NCBI GenBank assembly: GCA_040754075.1
Contig: JBFMDH010000030.1
Coordinates: forward strand, 32,165-96,164
Direction: 5' to 3'
DNA from: Acidobacteriota bacterium
Lineage (GTDB): Bacteria > Acidobacteriota > Blastocatellia > UBA7656
DNA length: 64,000 nt
In this document: piece after piece, positions 26,333-34,447 of the stretch
Layout: every line of letters begins with the position of its first letter
How positions within the stretch are numbered: the first letter of the stretch is position 1
Position numbers and translations under genes: made by a program
The notes under the pieces: generated by a model
Seen by the model: the letters and a program-made list of their open reading frames with translations, nothing else
Database searches by the model: none
Told to the model about the DNA's origin: nothing

Positions 26333-26928
26333 TTTCGCCGCCGCAGAAAGTGGTTGACCAGATATTGACTTTGGTGAATGGCGAATTGATTACGCGAACC
26401 GATTTGATTTGGAGTCTGGCGCTTGATGCCAAAGCGCCGAATCCTGCGGGTGGCGTGAGCCGCGATATTATGCAGCAGAAAATTGATGTGATGATTGATG
26501 AGCGGTTGATTAGTCAGGAAGCGGCGCGATTGCCGAGCGCCGAAATCACCCGCGAAGAAATCAATAAAAAACGCGCTGAATTAATTAAACTATTTCCTTC
26601 CGAAGCGGTGTTTCGCGAACGCATCGAAGCCGTCGGATTAACTGCCGATAAACTCGATGAGATACTGCGCGGGCGCATTGCCATCGAAAAATATATTGAG
26701 TTTCGCTTTAAATCGTTCGTGTTTGTCACCGACGATGAAGTCGCGCAATATTACTTTGAGAAACTGGTTCCGGCAGTTAAAGCGCGCGGCGCGGTGCCGC
26801 CGACGATTGATAAAGTGAGCGCCGAAATCAGAGAGTTATTGAAAGCTGAAAAAGTCGAAACTGAAATCGACGCGTGGCTGACCTCAGCACGTCAACGCGC
26901 CGAAATTGTGCATCTCGCTGAGCCTTAG
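26293..26928 (+). CDS. SurA-like periplasmic chaperone without PPIase domain
   Basis: This 211-residue exported protein has a very hydrophobic signal sequence, NFLLFTFYFLLLLS, encoded by the heptamer array. The mature part begins KVVDQILTLVNGELITRTDL, the typical SurA N-terminal start (VDxVxAxVNxxxIT.SDL). It continues with the helical chaperone core (MIDERLISQEAARL, EEINKKRAEL) and a terminal helix (RELLKAEKVETEIDAWLTSARQRAEI) that in SurA packs against the core. The parvulin PPIase domains are missing. SurA delivers unfolded outer-membrane proteins to BamA, and its place directly after the TamB and Omp85 genes fits that role. No clear ribosome site precedes the ATG. Confidence 0.82.
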   Translation: MNFLLFTFYFLLLLSPPQKVVDQILTLVNGELITRTDLIWSLALDAKAPNPAGGVSRDIMQQKIDVMIDERLISQEAARLPSAEITREEINKKRAELIKLFPSEAVFRERIEAVGLTADKLDEILRGRIAIEKYIEFRFKSFVFVTDDEVAQYYFEKLVPAVKARGAVPPTIDKVSAEIRELLKAEKVETEIDAWLTSARQRAEIVHLAEP

Positions 26929-26929
26929 A

Positions 26930-27232
26930 TTAGTCAGCCTGCTTTGATTGCGATAGCCGATTAGCGGATGCGGCTAATTCCTTCTCAACCTCTTGCTTAA
27001 ACTTTTGAGTTGCCTGATTCACTGCTTCCAACCGTTTCATTGCTTCACCTATAGCAGTTTGCAAAACGATTTACTCAAGTTGAGGAAGCGGTCTTTGACC
27101 GCGTGTGACGGGAAACGCGGTCAAAGACCGCTTCCTCAACAGCGGCTGAGTAAACTCAATCGCAAACCGCTCTAAAGCTTGGCGAAAAGCCTCACCTTGC
27201 GAAAGATAGTGGTTAGCTTCATCCGACACCAT
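26930..27232 (-). pseudogene. Small helical gene interrupted by a palindromic element
   Basis: On the minus strand an ATG at 27232, preceded by AAGGAAA, opens a frame reading MVSDEANHYLSQGEAFRQAL, then ERFAIEFTQ. It then runs into the palindrome and stops at 27071, giving 53 residues. Beyond the palindrome a second segment, in another frame, reads AIGEAMKRLEAVNQATQKFK, then QEVEKELAASANRLSQSKQAD, and stops at 26930. The two halves look like one charged helical protein of about 70 residues split by the inserted element. This reconstruction is an inference; the alternative is a functional 53-residue gene that reads into the repeat. No family is recognised. Confidence 0.55.
27053..27171. repeat. 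Large palindromic (REP/MITE-like) element
   Basis: A perfect 26-bp inverted repeat (27079-27104 with 27115-27140, 10-nt loop) has the core GCGGTCTTTGACCGCG. It lies inside imperfect outer arms (27053-27077 and 27147-27171, about 18 of 25 bases matching). A related half-element is present at 48012-48066. No transposase gene is nearby. Confidence 0.85.
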
Positions 27233-27311
27233 TTTGGTTTCCTTTATTCGATATTTATATTTGTGATGCTTTCACGCCTCGTAAAATCGGTCAATTTATT
27301 TATCCGTGAAG

Positions 27312-27341
27312 TTGCTACGTGCTTTGCCTGACAGTTACAAT
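27312..27341 (+). promoter_or_regulatory. Candidate sigma-70-type promoter of purF
   Basis: TTGCTA at 27312-27317 and TACAAT at 27336-27341 have an 18-bp spacer. The -10 box is 25 bp before the purF ATG. No PurR-type operator or riboswitch was recognised. Confidence 0.5.
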
Positions 27342-27366
27342 AAATTACTCCTTCAAGGGCAAAAAA

Positions 27367-28800
27367 ATGTTAGATAAATTTAAAGAAGAATGCGGGGTAT
27401 TTGGCATCTTCAATCACGAAGAAGCCGCGCGACTAACTTATTTAGGTCTCTATTCTCTACAGCATCGCGGACAGGAATCAGCAGGCATTGTTTCCGCCGA
27501 TGACAAACGACTATACGCCTGTCGCGGAATGGGACACGTTCATGAAATTTTCGGCGAAGCGCAACTCTCCACCCTTCCCGGAAACTCAAGCATCGGCCAT
27601 GTCCGCTATTCAACTGCCGGAAGCGTCAGTCTGCTTGAAGCTCAACCCTTTTTAGTCGATGGCTATCGCGGACAAATCGCCCTCTGTCACAATGGCAACT
27701 TGCCATATGCCAACGAAGTGCGGCGCGAACTCGAAATGGACGGCGCAATCTTCTCTTCGACATCGGATACCGAAGTCGTGCTGCATAAAATCGCCCGCTC
27801 GAAAGCGCCCAATTTAATCAGCGCGATTTTGGATGTTTTTCAGCACATCGAAGGCGCGTATTCGATGCTCTTTTTAACCAAAGAGAGTTTGATTGCGGTG
27901 CGCGACCCGCGCGGCTTTCGCCCACTCTGTTTAGGCAAGTTGGATGGCTCGTATGTGTTGGCATCGGAAACCTGCGCTTTTGATTTGATTGGCGCAACCT
28001 ATGAACGCGATGTTGAACCGGGCGAAATAGTCGTCATCAACCACGCGGGAATCGAATCGTATTTTTTACCGCAAGAGGCGAAACCCGCGCACTGCATTTT
28101 TGAACACGTCTATTTTTCGCGTCCCGATTCACTGGTATTCGGCATTTCGGTAAATAAAACCCGTCACAAAATGGGCAGGCAACTTGCCGTTGAATGTCCC
28201 GCCGATGCCGACATTGTGGTTCCGGTGCCGGATTCCGGGGTCGCGGCGGCTGTCGGTTATGCTTCGCAGTCGGGTTTGAAATTCCGCTTCGGACTGGTGC
28301 GCAACCATTATGTCGGGCGCACCTTTATTGAACCCAAACAATCGATTCGCCATTTCGGCGTAAAAATCAAACTCAATCCGGTTCGCGATTTGATTGAAGG
28401 TCGCCGGGTGGTGTTGATTGATGATTCGATTGTGCGCGGCACCACTTCCAAAAAAATTGTGCAGATGGTGCGCAGCGCGGGGGCGCGTGAAGTTCACGTT
28501 CGCATCAGTTGTCCGCCGACGATTGCGCCGTGTTTTTACGGCGTCGATACGCCGACCCGCGAAGAGCTAATCGCCTCGAACAAATCCATCGAAGAGATTG
28601 CCAAATTCATTGACGCGGATAGTTTGGGGTATTTGAGCATCGGCGGCTTGCTGGCTGCCTGTGACGACCCTGAAGGTCAACGATTCTGCACAGCCTGTTA
28701 CACGAATAACTATCCGATTCCTGTGACCGCAAGCGCCCGCACCAAAACCGAAAGGGAAGAAGGGGCTTTGCAACCGGATGCCATTTGGCCGCGCTCTTGA
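27367..28800 (+). CDS. purF: Amidophosphoribosyltransferase
   Basis: This 477-residue enzyme makes 5-phosphoribosylamine from PRPP and glutamine, the first step of purine synthesis. The N-terminal propeptide MLDKFKEE precedes Cys9, the glutaminase nucleophile of the mature protein (CGVFGIFNHEE). The PRPP loop VVLIDDSIVRGTTSKKI is intact. Cys residues in CIFEHVYFSRPDS, CPPTIAPCFYG and FCTACYTNNYP correspond to the 4Fe-4S ligands of the Bacillus-type enzyme, so this is the iron-sulfur form. The ATG at 27367 is set by the conserved propeptide; the longer frame adds 16 unrelated residues. purM lies 3.4 kb downstream, separated by unrelated genes. Confidence 0.97.
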   Translation: MLDKFKEECGVFGIFNHEEAARLTYLGLYSLQHRGQESAGIVSADDKRLYACRGMGHVHEIFGEAQLSTLPGNSSIGHVRYSTAGSVSLLEAQPFLVDGYRGQIALCHNGNLPYANEVRRELEMDGAIFSSTSDTEVVLHKIARSKAPNLISAILDVFQHIEGAYSMLFLTKESLIAVRDPRGFRPLCLGKLDGSYVLASETCAFDLIGATYERDVEPGEIVVINHAGIESYFLPQEAKPAHCIFEHVYFSRPDSLVFGISVNKTRHKMGRQLAVECPADADIVVPVPDSGVAAAVGYASQSGLKFRFGLVRNHYVGRTFIEPKQSIRHFGVKIKLNPVRDLIEGRRVVLIDDSIVRGTTSKKIVQMVRSAGAREVHVRISCPPTIAPCFYGVDTPTREELIASNKSIEEIAKFIDADSLGYLSIGGLLAACDDPEGQRFCTACYTNNYPIPVTASARTKTEREEGALQPDAIWPRS

Positions 28801-28881
28801 TTTTGCAGCATTGAATTTTAATCTCAGTCAATAACCGCCTGTTGTGGGTTATCCCGAAACATAAAGGTCGAACCGTAGGCA

Positions 28882-29874
28882 ATGAAAATCAATCGGAAAA
28901 CCATTGCGATAGTCGGGTTGTTGGCGCTCGTGGCGCTGTTTTTTTATCAACGGTGCGCGAAAAAGCCGACCCCGGAACCGCAACCAGGTCCTGTAACCGG
29001 CAAACTCGTTGTGCGATTTTTAGACATCGGACAAGGCGACGCGCAGCTTTTGCAATTGCCCGGTGGCGAAACCATTCTGATTGATTCCGGCGACAGAGGA
29101 AAACCGACGACTGAACTGCTCAAACAATTCGGCGTCAGTGAAATCGATTTAATCATTGCCACGCATCCGCACGCCGACCACATCGGCGAAATGCGCGATG
29201 TCATGCGGGCTTTTAAAGTGAAAGAGTTCTGGGATGCCGGATTTACCAAAAACGCTACCAAAACCTATACCGAAATGCTTTCCGAAATAAAGCAGCAGGG
29301 GATTAAATTCGCTGCGCCGAAACGCGGCGAAACCCGTAAATTCGGCGACGTTTTGCTGGAAGTTTTAAACCCTTCGACAACGATTGCCGAAGATGATACC
29401 AATAACTCTTCAATCGTCGCGCGTGTCACTTTCGGTGCAAAGCGTTTTTTATTTACCGGCGATGCAGAGGTCGGCGCGTGGAAACAGATGATTGAAACGG
29501 AGAAAGAAAAACTGCGCGCCGATGTGTTGAAAGCCGCGCATCACGGCAGTTCCAACGGCACGACCAGAGAGGTGCTCGACGTTGTGCGCCCTGCGATTTT
29601 TACCATCAGTTGCGCGGTCGCCAATGATTATCATCACCCGCATCCGCGAGTGGTTAGCCTTTTGCAACGTGAGCGCAACATTCAGGTTTTTCGCACCGAT
29701 TTGCAGGGGACGATAACCGCGATTTGCGATGGCGAAAACATTGAAATGAGCAGCGAAAAACCGGTCGAGGCGGCGCGACTCTATATGACCGGCGATGAAG
29801 TTGCGGGAAAAGCTTCGAGTGGGGATGAAGGCGGCAGCATGAATTCCGGCGGGCGCGGCAGGAGGAGCAAATGA
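28882..29874 (+). CDS. ComEC/Rec2-like metallo-beta-lactamase-fold hydrolase
   Basis: This 330-residue protein begins with a basic stretch and one membrane segment (TIAIVGLLALVALFFY) that anchors or exports it. The catalytic domain starts VVRFLDIGQGDAQLLQLPGG and carries the metal motif THPHADHIGE at about residues 94-103. RFLFTGDAE, KAAHHGSSNG and YHHPHPRVV supply the later metal and fold residues. This is the soluble ComEC C-terminal type of MBL fold, also found as stand-alone extracellular nucleases or phosphodiesterases. The tail is low complexity (GGSMNSGGRGRR). The gene overlaps the DUF3006 gene by 4 bp, a pairing known from other bacteria. Confidence 0.88.
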   Translation: MKINRKTIAIVGLLALVALFFYQRCAKKPTPEPQPGPVTGKLVVRFLDIGQGDAQLLQLPGGETILIDSGDRGKPTTELLKQFGVSEIDLIIATHPHADHIGEMRDVMRAFKVKEFWDAGFTKNATKTYTEMLSEIKQQGIKFAAPKRGETRKFGDVLLEVLNPSTTIAEDDTNNSSIVARVTFGAKRFLFTGDAEVGAWKQMIETEKEKLRADVLKAAHHGSSNGTTREVLDVVRPAIFTISCAVANDYHHPHPRVVSLLQRERNIQVFRTDLQGTITAICDGENIEMSSEKPVEAARLYMTGDEVAGKASSGDEGGSMNSGGRGRRSK

Positions 29875-30143
29875 GCAAAAAAAGCGATGACGACAAACCG
29901 GAAGCAACAAAAGCGAAAGAGCATACATTGAAAATCTACATCGACCGCATCGAAGACGCCATTGCCACGGTGGTAATGAGCGATGATGACAGCGTGCATT
30001 TCAATATACCGGCGTCATATTTACCCGAAGGCGCAGAAGACGGCGATCATTTTCAATTGATTTTCAAAGCCGATAAAGCAAGCGCCAAAGAAATCCAAAC
30101 CAAAGCCGAAGATTTGCTCAAGGATTTGTTAGGGCAAAAGTAA
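29871..30143 (+). CDS. DUF3006 domain protein
   Basis: This 90-residue protein contains the DUF3006 pattern IYIDRIEDAIATVVMSDDDS, then HFNIPASYLPEGAEDGDHFQ (D-R-I-E ... L-P-x-G-A-x-x-G-D). Homologous small proteins commonly follow ComEC-like MBL hydrolases in operons, and the biochemical role is not established. The N-terminus is charged and probably flexible, and no signal peptide is seen. The ATG overlaps the stop of the upstream hydrolase (ATGA), indicating coupled translation. An AGGAGG-like stretch (GGCAGGAGGAGCAA) inside the upstream gene serves as its ribosome site. Confidence 0.82.
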   Translation: MSKKSDDDKPEATKAKEHTLKIYIDRIEDAIATVVMSDDDSVHFNIPASYLPEGAEDGDHFQLIFKADKASAKEIQTKAEDLLKDLLGQK

Positions 30144-30181
30144 ACCGCTGGCTAAATTAAGCACGTAAAGCGTTATATTTC

Positions 30182-30988
30182 ATGGCGAATTCCAAAAAAG
30201 TGCAACAGGCGAAATATCTGGAAATTCTTATAAAGAAAATAGAGATATGCCGCAACTACAAACCTAAATTCGGACAGGGGAAAGAAGTTTCGCTTGAAGA
30301 GTTTCAAACTTTATATGGTACAGATCCGTTTTATTCCTGGTTTGGAATGGATGATTCCTTAATATATGCAGCACATAAGGCGGCTGGCGGCATAACATCT
30401 CTGTACCGCCAAGTTGGAATCGGATGCGAACAACTATTTCGGCAAATCTTGCAAGACCAGCTTGGATTAACAAACGAACAAGTACGCTGGGCGTATGAAT
30501 TGCAAGCTGATGTTGGTAAGGTTCGTACGCTCTCGCTGGATGGTCGTATTGAAATTGAAGACATAGCTTCCAAAGAATATAGAACCAAAGTGACGGACTG
30601 GCTTACACAAGCTGTAGCGAAAAAATCGCTAGATGCAAAGATAGCTAGTGCTTTGAAAGGGGCGGTCTTTGAAGTGCGTCAAGGTTACAAAAGCAAAGAT
30701 TCCAAACGTCAGAATGCAGACATCAGTAATGCGGGTATTGCATATGCACAAGGGTATTTGCCGGTTGTTTTAATGCTTTCTACACAAATTGATAGTGATG
30801 TTGCTGAGCGATACGCTCATGCAGGTTGGCTGATTCTTCGCGGTAACCTTGATGAATCGCCGATTTCATCAACGTACGCTTTTTGTAAGCGGGTGCTCAA
30901 ATATGATTTGGCCGCATTTTTGAAAACTAACTCAATGCAATTAAAACGGATTGTGGAACAAGTGGTAGAGTCTTTATTGAAAGCTTGA
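30182..30988 (+). CDS. Putative type II restriction endonuclease
   Basis: This 268-residue protein is assigned mainly by its position, 13 bp before a DNA methyltransferase. No classical PD-(D/E)xK spacing is certain. The best candidate active-site segment is VFEVRQGYKSKDSKRQNADI at about residues 162-181: a strand with Glu followed by a Lys/Asp-rich loop, then a helix region with SNAGIAYAQGYLPVVLMLS. The N-terminal half is helical and could bind DNA. Base composition is AT-richer than the purine genes around it and the codon choice differs, consistent with transfer together with the methyltransferase. The recognition sequence cannot be predicted. No Shine-Dalgarno sequence is obvious. Confidence 0.65.
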   Translation: MANSKKVQQAKYLEILIKKIEICRNYKPKFGQGKEVSLEEFQTLYGTDPFYSWFGMDDSLIYAAHKAAGGITSLYRQVGIGCEQLFRQILQDQLGLTNEQVRWAYELQADVGKVRTLSLDGRIEIEDIASKEYRTKVTDWLTQAVAKKSLDAKIASALKGAVFEVRQGYKSKDSKRQNADISNAGIAYAQGYLPVVLMLSTQIDSDVAERYAHAGWLILRGNLDESPISSTYAFCKRVLKYDLAAFLKTNSMQLKRIVEQVVESLLKA

Positions 30989-31001
30989 ATAATGGATTTC
31001 T

Positions 31002-32213
31002 ATGGTAACAACAAAAGCTGAATTGACATTCAAACATAATCTGAACTATGGAAGACATGGTTGGCTGAGACTCACCCCTGCTTATTCGGTAAAAGTCGTT
31101 CACAAAATTCTTGAAGAAAATCGTTGGATTAGACATGTCCTTGATCCGTTTTCAGGTAGCGGTACAACCGGATTAGCCTGCGCAGAGCAGAATTTAAACT
31201 GCGATTTGTTGGATATTAATCCTTTTTTAATCTGGTTTGCAGAAGTTAAAACGGCAAACTATAGCGAAGCGCAATGTAGGGAAGCGCGAATCATAACTAG
31301 AGAGATTGCGCAAAAACTCAGTGAACCGAACTACAATAATGAATTGTGGATGCCCGCAATTAAAAATATAGAGCGTTGGTGGCCAGCAACAGAACGCGCA
31401 CTGCTGGCAGGAATTTATGATGGCATCCATAGACGATTTCCGGAGAGAACTCCGGTAAGCGATATTTTGCTGGTTGCATTTTGTCGAACCTTAATCGAAT
31501 GGTCTAATGCGGCATTCAACCATCAATCCATGTCTTTCAAAGAATCCGGTCCTTCACTTTTTGATTATGAAAACCGTTCGGTTTTACTGGAGAATTATTT
31601 AAACCTGACGGATAGAATAATTGAATCGGCAGCGTCTTACATCCCTGGTCGGGTTCAATCACGTTTGGCGGATTCGAGAGTTGTTCATAGAACGCAAGGG
31701 CGTTTGTATGATTGTGTGATTACTTCGCCACCATATCCAAACCGAATGAGTTATATCAGAGAACTACGGCCTTATATGTATTGGCTTGGCTATCTGAAAG
31801 AGGCGAAAGAAGCAGGTGAACTGGATTGGCAAGCGATAGGGGGGACTTGGGGCATTGCGACCAGTAGATTGGCGAAGTGGCAGCCAGAGGGTGAAGCGAT
31901 TCGCCACGCAGGGTTTTATCTGATGATTGACAAAATTGCTGAAAATAGCCCTTTATTAGCTAACTATGTTCACAAGTATTTTGTAGATGTTGTCACCCAC
32001 CTTCATTCTGTGAAGCAAATTCTTAGACCCGGTGGCAAAATATTTTATGTGATTGGCAATTCTAAATTTTACGATACGCTCGTGCCGGTCGAAAAAATCT
32101 ATGCTGATATTTTAAGACAGCTTGAATTTGATAAGATTGAAATTGAGGCATTGCGAAAGAGAAATTCTAAAAAGGAACTTGTAGAATTTCTAGTTTCCGC
32201 AGAGAAATTATGA
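31002..32213 (+). CDS. DNA methyltransferase of a type II restriction-modification system (N4-cytosine or N6-adenine type)
   Basis: This 403-residue amino-methyltransferase has the S-adenosylmethionine motif DPFSGSGTTG at residues 48-57 and the catalytic motif TSPPYPNRMSY at 241-251. SPPY is typical of N4-cytosine enzymes and some N6-adenine enzymes. Motif I lies far before motif IV with about 190 residues between, suggesting a target-recognition region in the middle (alpha-like order). RPGGKIFYVIGNSKF is a later fold motif. It would protect host DNA from the enzyme encoded upstream. The TGA overlaps the purM ATG by 4 bp, so this foreign pair is translationally joined to a core purine gene. 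Confidence 0.88.
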   Translation: MVTTKAELTFKHNLNYGRHGWLRLTPAYSVKVVHKILEENRWIRHVLDPFSGSGTTGLACAEQNLNCDLLDINPFLIWFAEVKTANYSEAQCREARIITREIAQKLSEPNYNNELWMPAIKNIERWWPATERALLAGIYDGIHRRFPERTPVSDILLVAFCRTLIEWSNAAFNHQSMSFKESGPSLFDYENRSVLLENYLNLTDRIIESAASYIPGRVQSRLADSRVVHRTQGRLYDCVITSPPYPNRMSYIRELRPYMYWLGYLKEAKEAGELDWQAIGGTWGIATSRLAKWQPEGEAIRHAGFYLMIDKIAENSPLLANYVHKYFVDVVTHLHSVKQILRPGGKIFYVIGNSKFYDTLVPVEKIYADILRQLEFDKIEIEALRKRNSKKELVEFLVSAEKL

Positions 32214-33244
32214 AAGAACAAATCAGTTACAAAGATGCGGGTGTTGATATTGATGCGGCGAATGTCGCGACCTCGCGAATTAAACAACTAGCAAAAGCCA
32301 CGTTTACGCCGAATGTGATTTCGGAAATCGGTTCATTCGGTGGCATGTTTCGCGCCGATTTCGGCGAGATGCGAGAACCCGTCCTGGTCTCTTCGGCAGA
32401 CGGCGTCGGCACCAAACTGCGCGCCGCGTTTATGACCGGCATTCATAACACCGTCGGTTATGACCTGGTCTGCCACTGCGTCAACGACATTCTCGTACAG
32501 GGCGCGCGACCGTTGTTTTTTATGGACTATTTCGCCACCGGAAAACTTTCACCCGATGTCCTGACGCAAGTCATCGAAGGTTTGGCGCGCGGCTGCAAAG
32601 AAAACGGCTGCGCCCTGATAGGCGGCGAAACCGCCGAGATGCCCGGCTTTTATGCTGATGGTGAATATGACATCGCCGGGTTCATCGTCGGAGTGGTTGA
32701 CCGCGCCAAAGCCATCGATGGTGCGCGCATTCAAGTGGGCGATGTGTTGATTGCCTTGCCTTCGGTTGGCATGCACACCAACGGCTACAGTCTGGCGCGC
32801 AAACTCTTTTTTGAAGTTGCAAAGTACGAAGCCGACACCTACGTTGATGAACTCGACTGTACGGCGGGGCAGGAATTATTGAAACCGCATCGCAGCTATT
32901 TACAGGCGCTTGACGGGGTGCTCGACTCAGGGATTATCAAAGGTCTGGCGCATATTACGGGTGGCGGCTTGCTCGAAAATATCCCGCGCATTCTGCCCGC
33001 GGGAACCGCTGCGAAAATCAACAAAGGCGCGTGGCCGGGGTTGCCGGTTTATGAACTGCTTCAACGACTCGGCAAGGTCGCCGAAGACGAAATGTACAGA
33101 GCTTTCAATATGGGCGTCGGCATGGTGGCGGTCACAAGCCCTGCGGATGCTCAACAGTTGACCGCGCACCTTGAAGCGGTCAATGAGAAGCACTACGATA
33201 TAGGCAGGATAATTGAAGGCGAGAAAAATGTTTTAATCAGTTGA
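32210..33244 (+). CDS. purM: Phosphoribosylformylglycinamidine cyclo-ligase (AIR synthetase)
   Basis: This 344-residue enzyme closes the imidazole ring of FGAM using ATP to give AIR in purine synthesis. Family motifs are ISYKDAGVDIDAAN at the start, GGFGGMF-like FGGMFRADF, SADGVGTKLRAAF, VCHCVNDILVQGARPLFFMDY, LIGGETAEMPGFY, ALPSVGMHTNGYSLARKL and AHITGGGLLENIPRILP. All are in order and length is normal. The ATG at 32210 overlaps the methyltransferase stop. Its natural purF neighbour is 3.4 kb upstream beyond the hydrolase and the restriction-modification genes. Confidence 0.97.
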   Translation: MKEQISYKDAGVDIDAANVATSRIKQLAKATFTPNVISEIGSFGGMFRADFGEMREPVLVSSADGVGTKLRAAFMTGIHNTVGYDLVCHCVNDILVQGARPLFFMDYFATGKLSPDVLTQVIEGLARGCKENGCALIGGETAEMPGFYADGEYDIAGFIVGVVDRAKAIDGARIQVGDVLIALPSVGMHTNGYSLARKLFFEVAKYEADTYVDELDCTAGQELLKPHRSYLQALDGVLDSGIIKGLAHITGGGLLENIPRILPAGTAAKINKGAWPGLPVYELLQRLGKVAEDEMYRAFNMGVGMVAVTSPADAQQLTAHLEAVNEKHYDIGRIIEGEKNVLIS

Positions 33245-33249
33245 GCCAT

Positions 33250-33342
33250 GAAGTTTTGAGTTTTCAGGAAGAGAAACTTTATTTCGATTTTTCCGCCATT
33301 ATCTTTTAACTAAAAACTCAAAACTGAAAACTTGAAATCTTC
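33250..33342. repeat. Paired 7-bp-period arrays after purM
   Basis: The left array 33250-33270 reads GAAGTTT, TGAGTTT, TCAGGAA; the right array 33308-33342 reads AACTAAA, AACTCAA, AACTGAA, AACTTGA, AATCTTC. A perfect 13-bp inverted repeat joins them (AGTTTTGAGTTTT 33252-33264 with 33313-33325). The spacer between arms contains no gene. Confidence 0.85.
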
Positions 33343-33367
33343 GTTAAACAGAGGCGAGGACGATTGC

Positions 33368-34381
33368 ATGATGATTTGTACGAGATGCGGAAACGAGTTG
33401 GAAGAGAATGCCAGGTTTTGTAATAAGTGTGGTGCGCCTTCGCCAGCCTTTAATGATATTTCAAACGAAGATGCGCCGACTTTGAATCTGCCGAAACCGA
33501 CGGCTCCGCAACCGTTGGAATCGCGACCGACGCAACAGATGACACCCGGTCAAACGGGTTCGGGATTGCCAACCGGCCCGGCTTATATTCCGCCTGATTC
33601 GCCACCCAAACAGGAGCCTGATTACCCGCCATCTTTTCTGTACCAGCAACCCACAGGACCACAACCACCGCCGCCAGTCGGTTACGGGCAACCTTACCAG
33701 CAACCCAATTATTACCAACCGGCACCCGGTTATTTACAACCCGCAGGGGTCACGCCGCAACCGCCGCCGATTGCCCGCACCATTTCACTTGGCGATTGGC
33801 TGTCTTATGGATGGCGGGTGTATTCGGAAAACTGGTTTGTGATGTCACTTGCCACGCTGTTGGTTATGGTCATCGGCATTGGCACGATTGGCATACTTGC
33901 GGGGCCGATGGTGATGGGACTGTTTCGCATGGCTTTTAAAACCATGAAAGGCGAACGCCCGGAAATTGCCGACCTGTTTAACTGGGAAGGGAAATTTTTA
34001 CAGGCATTTTTAGCGTTCATTATTTACGCGGCAATTTACGGCAGCATTCAAGGCGTCGGCGGCAGAAGCGGCGCGTTGTCAGCGATTTTAAGTTTTCTGA
34101 TTGGCCCGTTTTTAACTATGCTCATCAGTTTCAGTTTCCCCATGCTGCTTGAAGGTCGAAAAGATATTGCCGCAGCCATCAATGACATTGGCAAACGGAT
34201 TTTTACCAGAGATGCGTTGATGTGGTGGATTGTCGGGTTGGTTTTCGGATTGATTGCCTGGAGCGGTTCGCTCGCCTGTGGCATCGGCATCTTTGTCACG
34301 GTGCCCTGGATTGTCAGCGCCGCGGCTGTCGCTTACAGCAACATCTGGGGCATCGATGACCCCAATCGCACCAACGCTTGA
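33368..34381 (+). CDS. Membrane protein with N-terminal zinc ribbon
   Basis: This 337-residue protein starts with a zinc ribbon, CTRCGNELEENARFCNKCG, at about residues 4-22. A Pro/Gln/Tyr-rich linker follows to about residue 150, with repeats such as QQPTGPQPPPPVGYGQPYQQ. The C-terminal half begins ISLGDWLSYGWRVYSENWF and has several membrane segments (ATLLVMVIGIGTIGILAGPM and others), resembling DUF975 or GDPD-membrane-domain proteins. The role is unknown; zinc-ribbon plus membrane proteins often act in envelope regulation. A GAGGAC site lies 7 bp before the ATG at 33368; earlier in-frame starts would add repeat-derived residues. A permuted relative is encoded at 35416. Confidence 0.75.
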   Translation: MMICTRCGNELEENARFCNKCGAPSPAFNDISNEDAPTLNLPKPTAPQPLESRPTQQMTPGQTGSGLPTGPAYIPPDSPPKQEPDYPPSFLYQQPTGPQPPPPVGYGQPYQQPNYYQPAPGYLQPAGVTPQPPPIARTISLGDWLSYGWRVYSENWFVMSLATLLVMVIGIGTIGILAGPMVMGLFRMAFKTMKGERPEIADLFNWEGKFLQAFLAFIIYAAIYGSIQGVGGRSGALSAILSFLIGPFLTMLISFSFPMLLEGRKDIAAAINDIGKRIFTRDALMWWIVGLVFGLIAWSGSLACGIGIFVTVPWIVSAAAVAYSNIWGIDDPNRTNA

Positions 34382-34447
34382 CCCGTCTAAACGTTTGGTG
34401 TCCGGTGTTCTGAGTCTAAAACTTAAATTTAACTTTTCTTGATACAC

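Noticed and set aside
28832..28853. Hairpin ATAACC/GGGTTAT after purF as a terminator
   Set aside because: The stem is only 6-7 bp with no T-run after it.
34382..34447. Possible sixth heptamer spacer (GGTGTCC, GGTGTTC, TGAGTCT)
   Set aside because: There are only about two similar units and no inverted partner.
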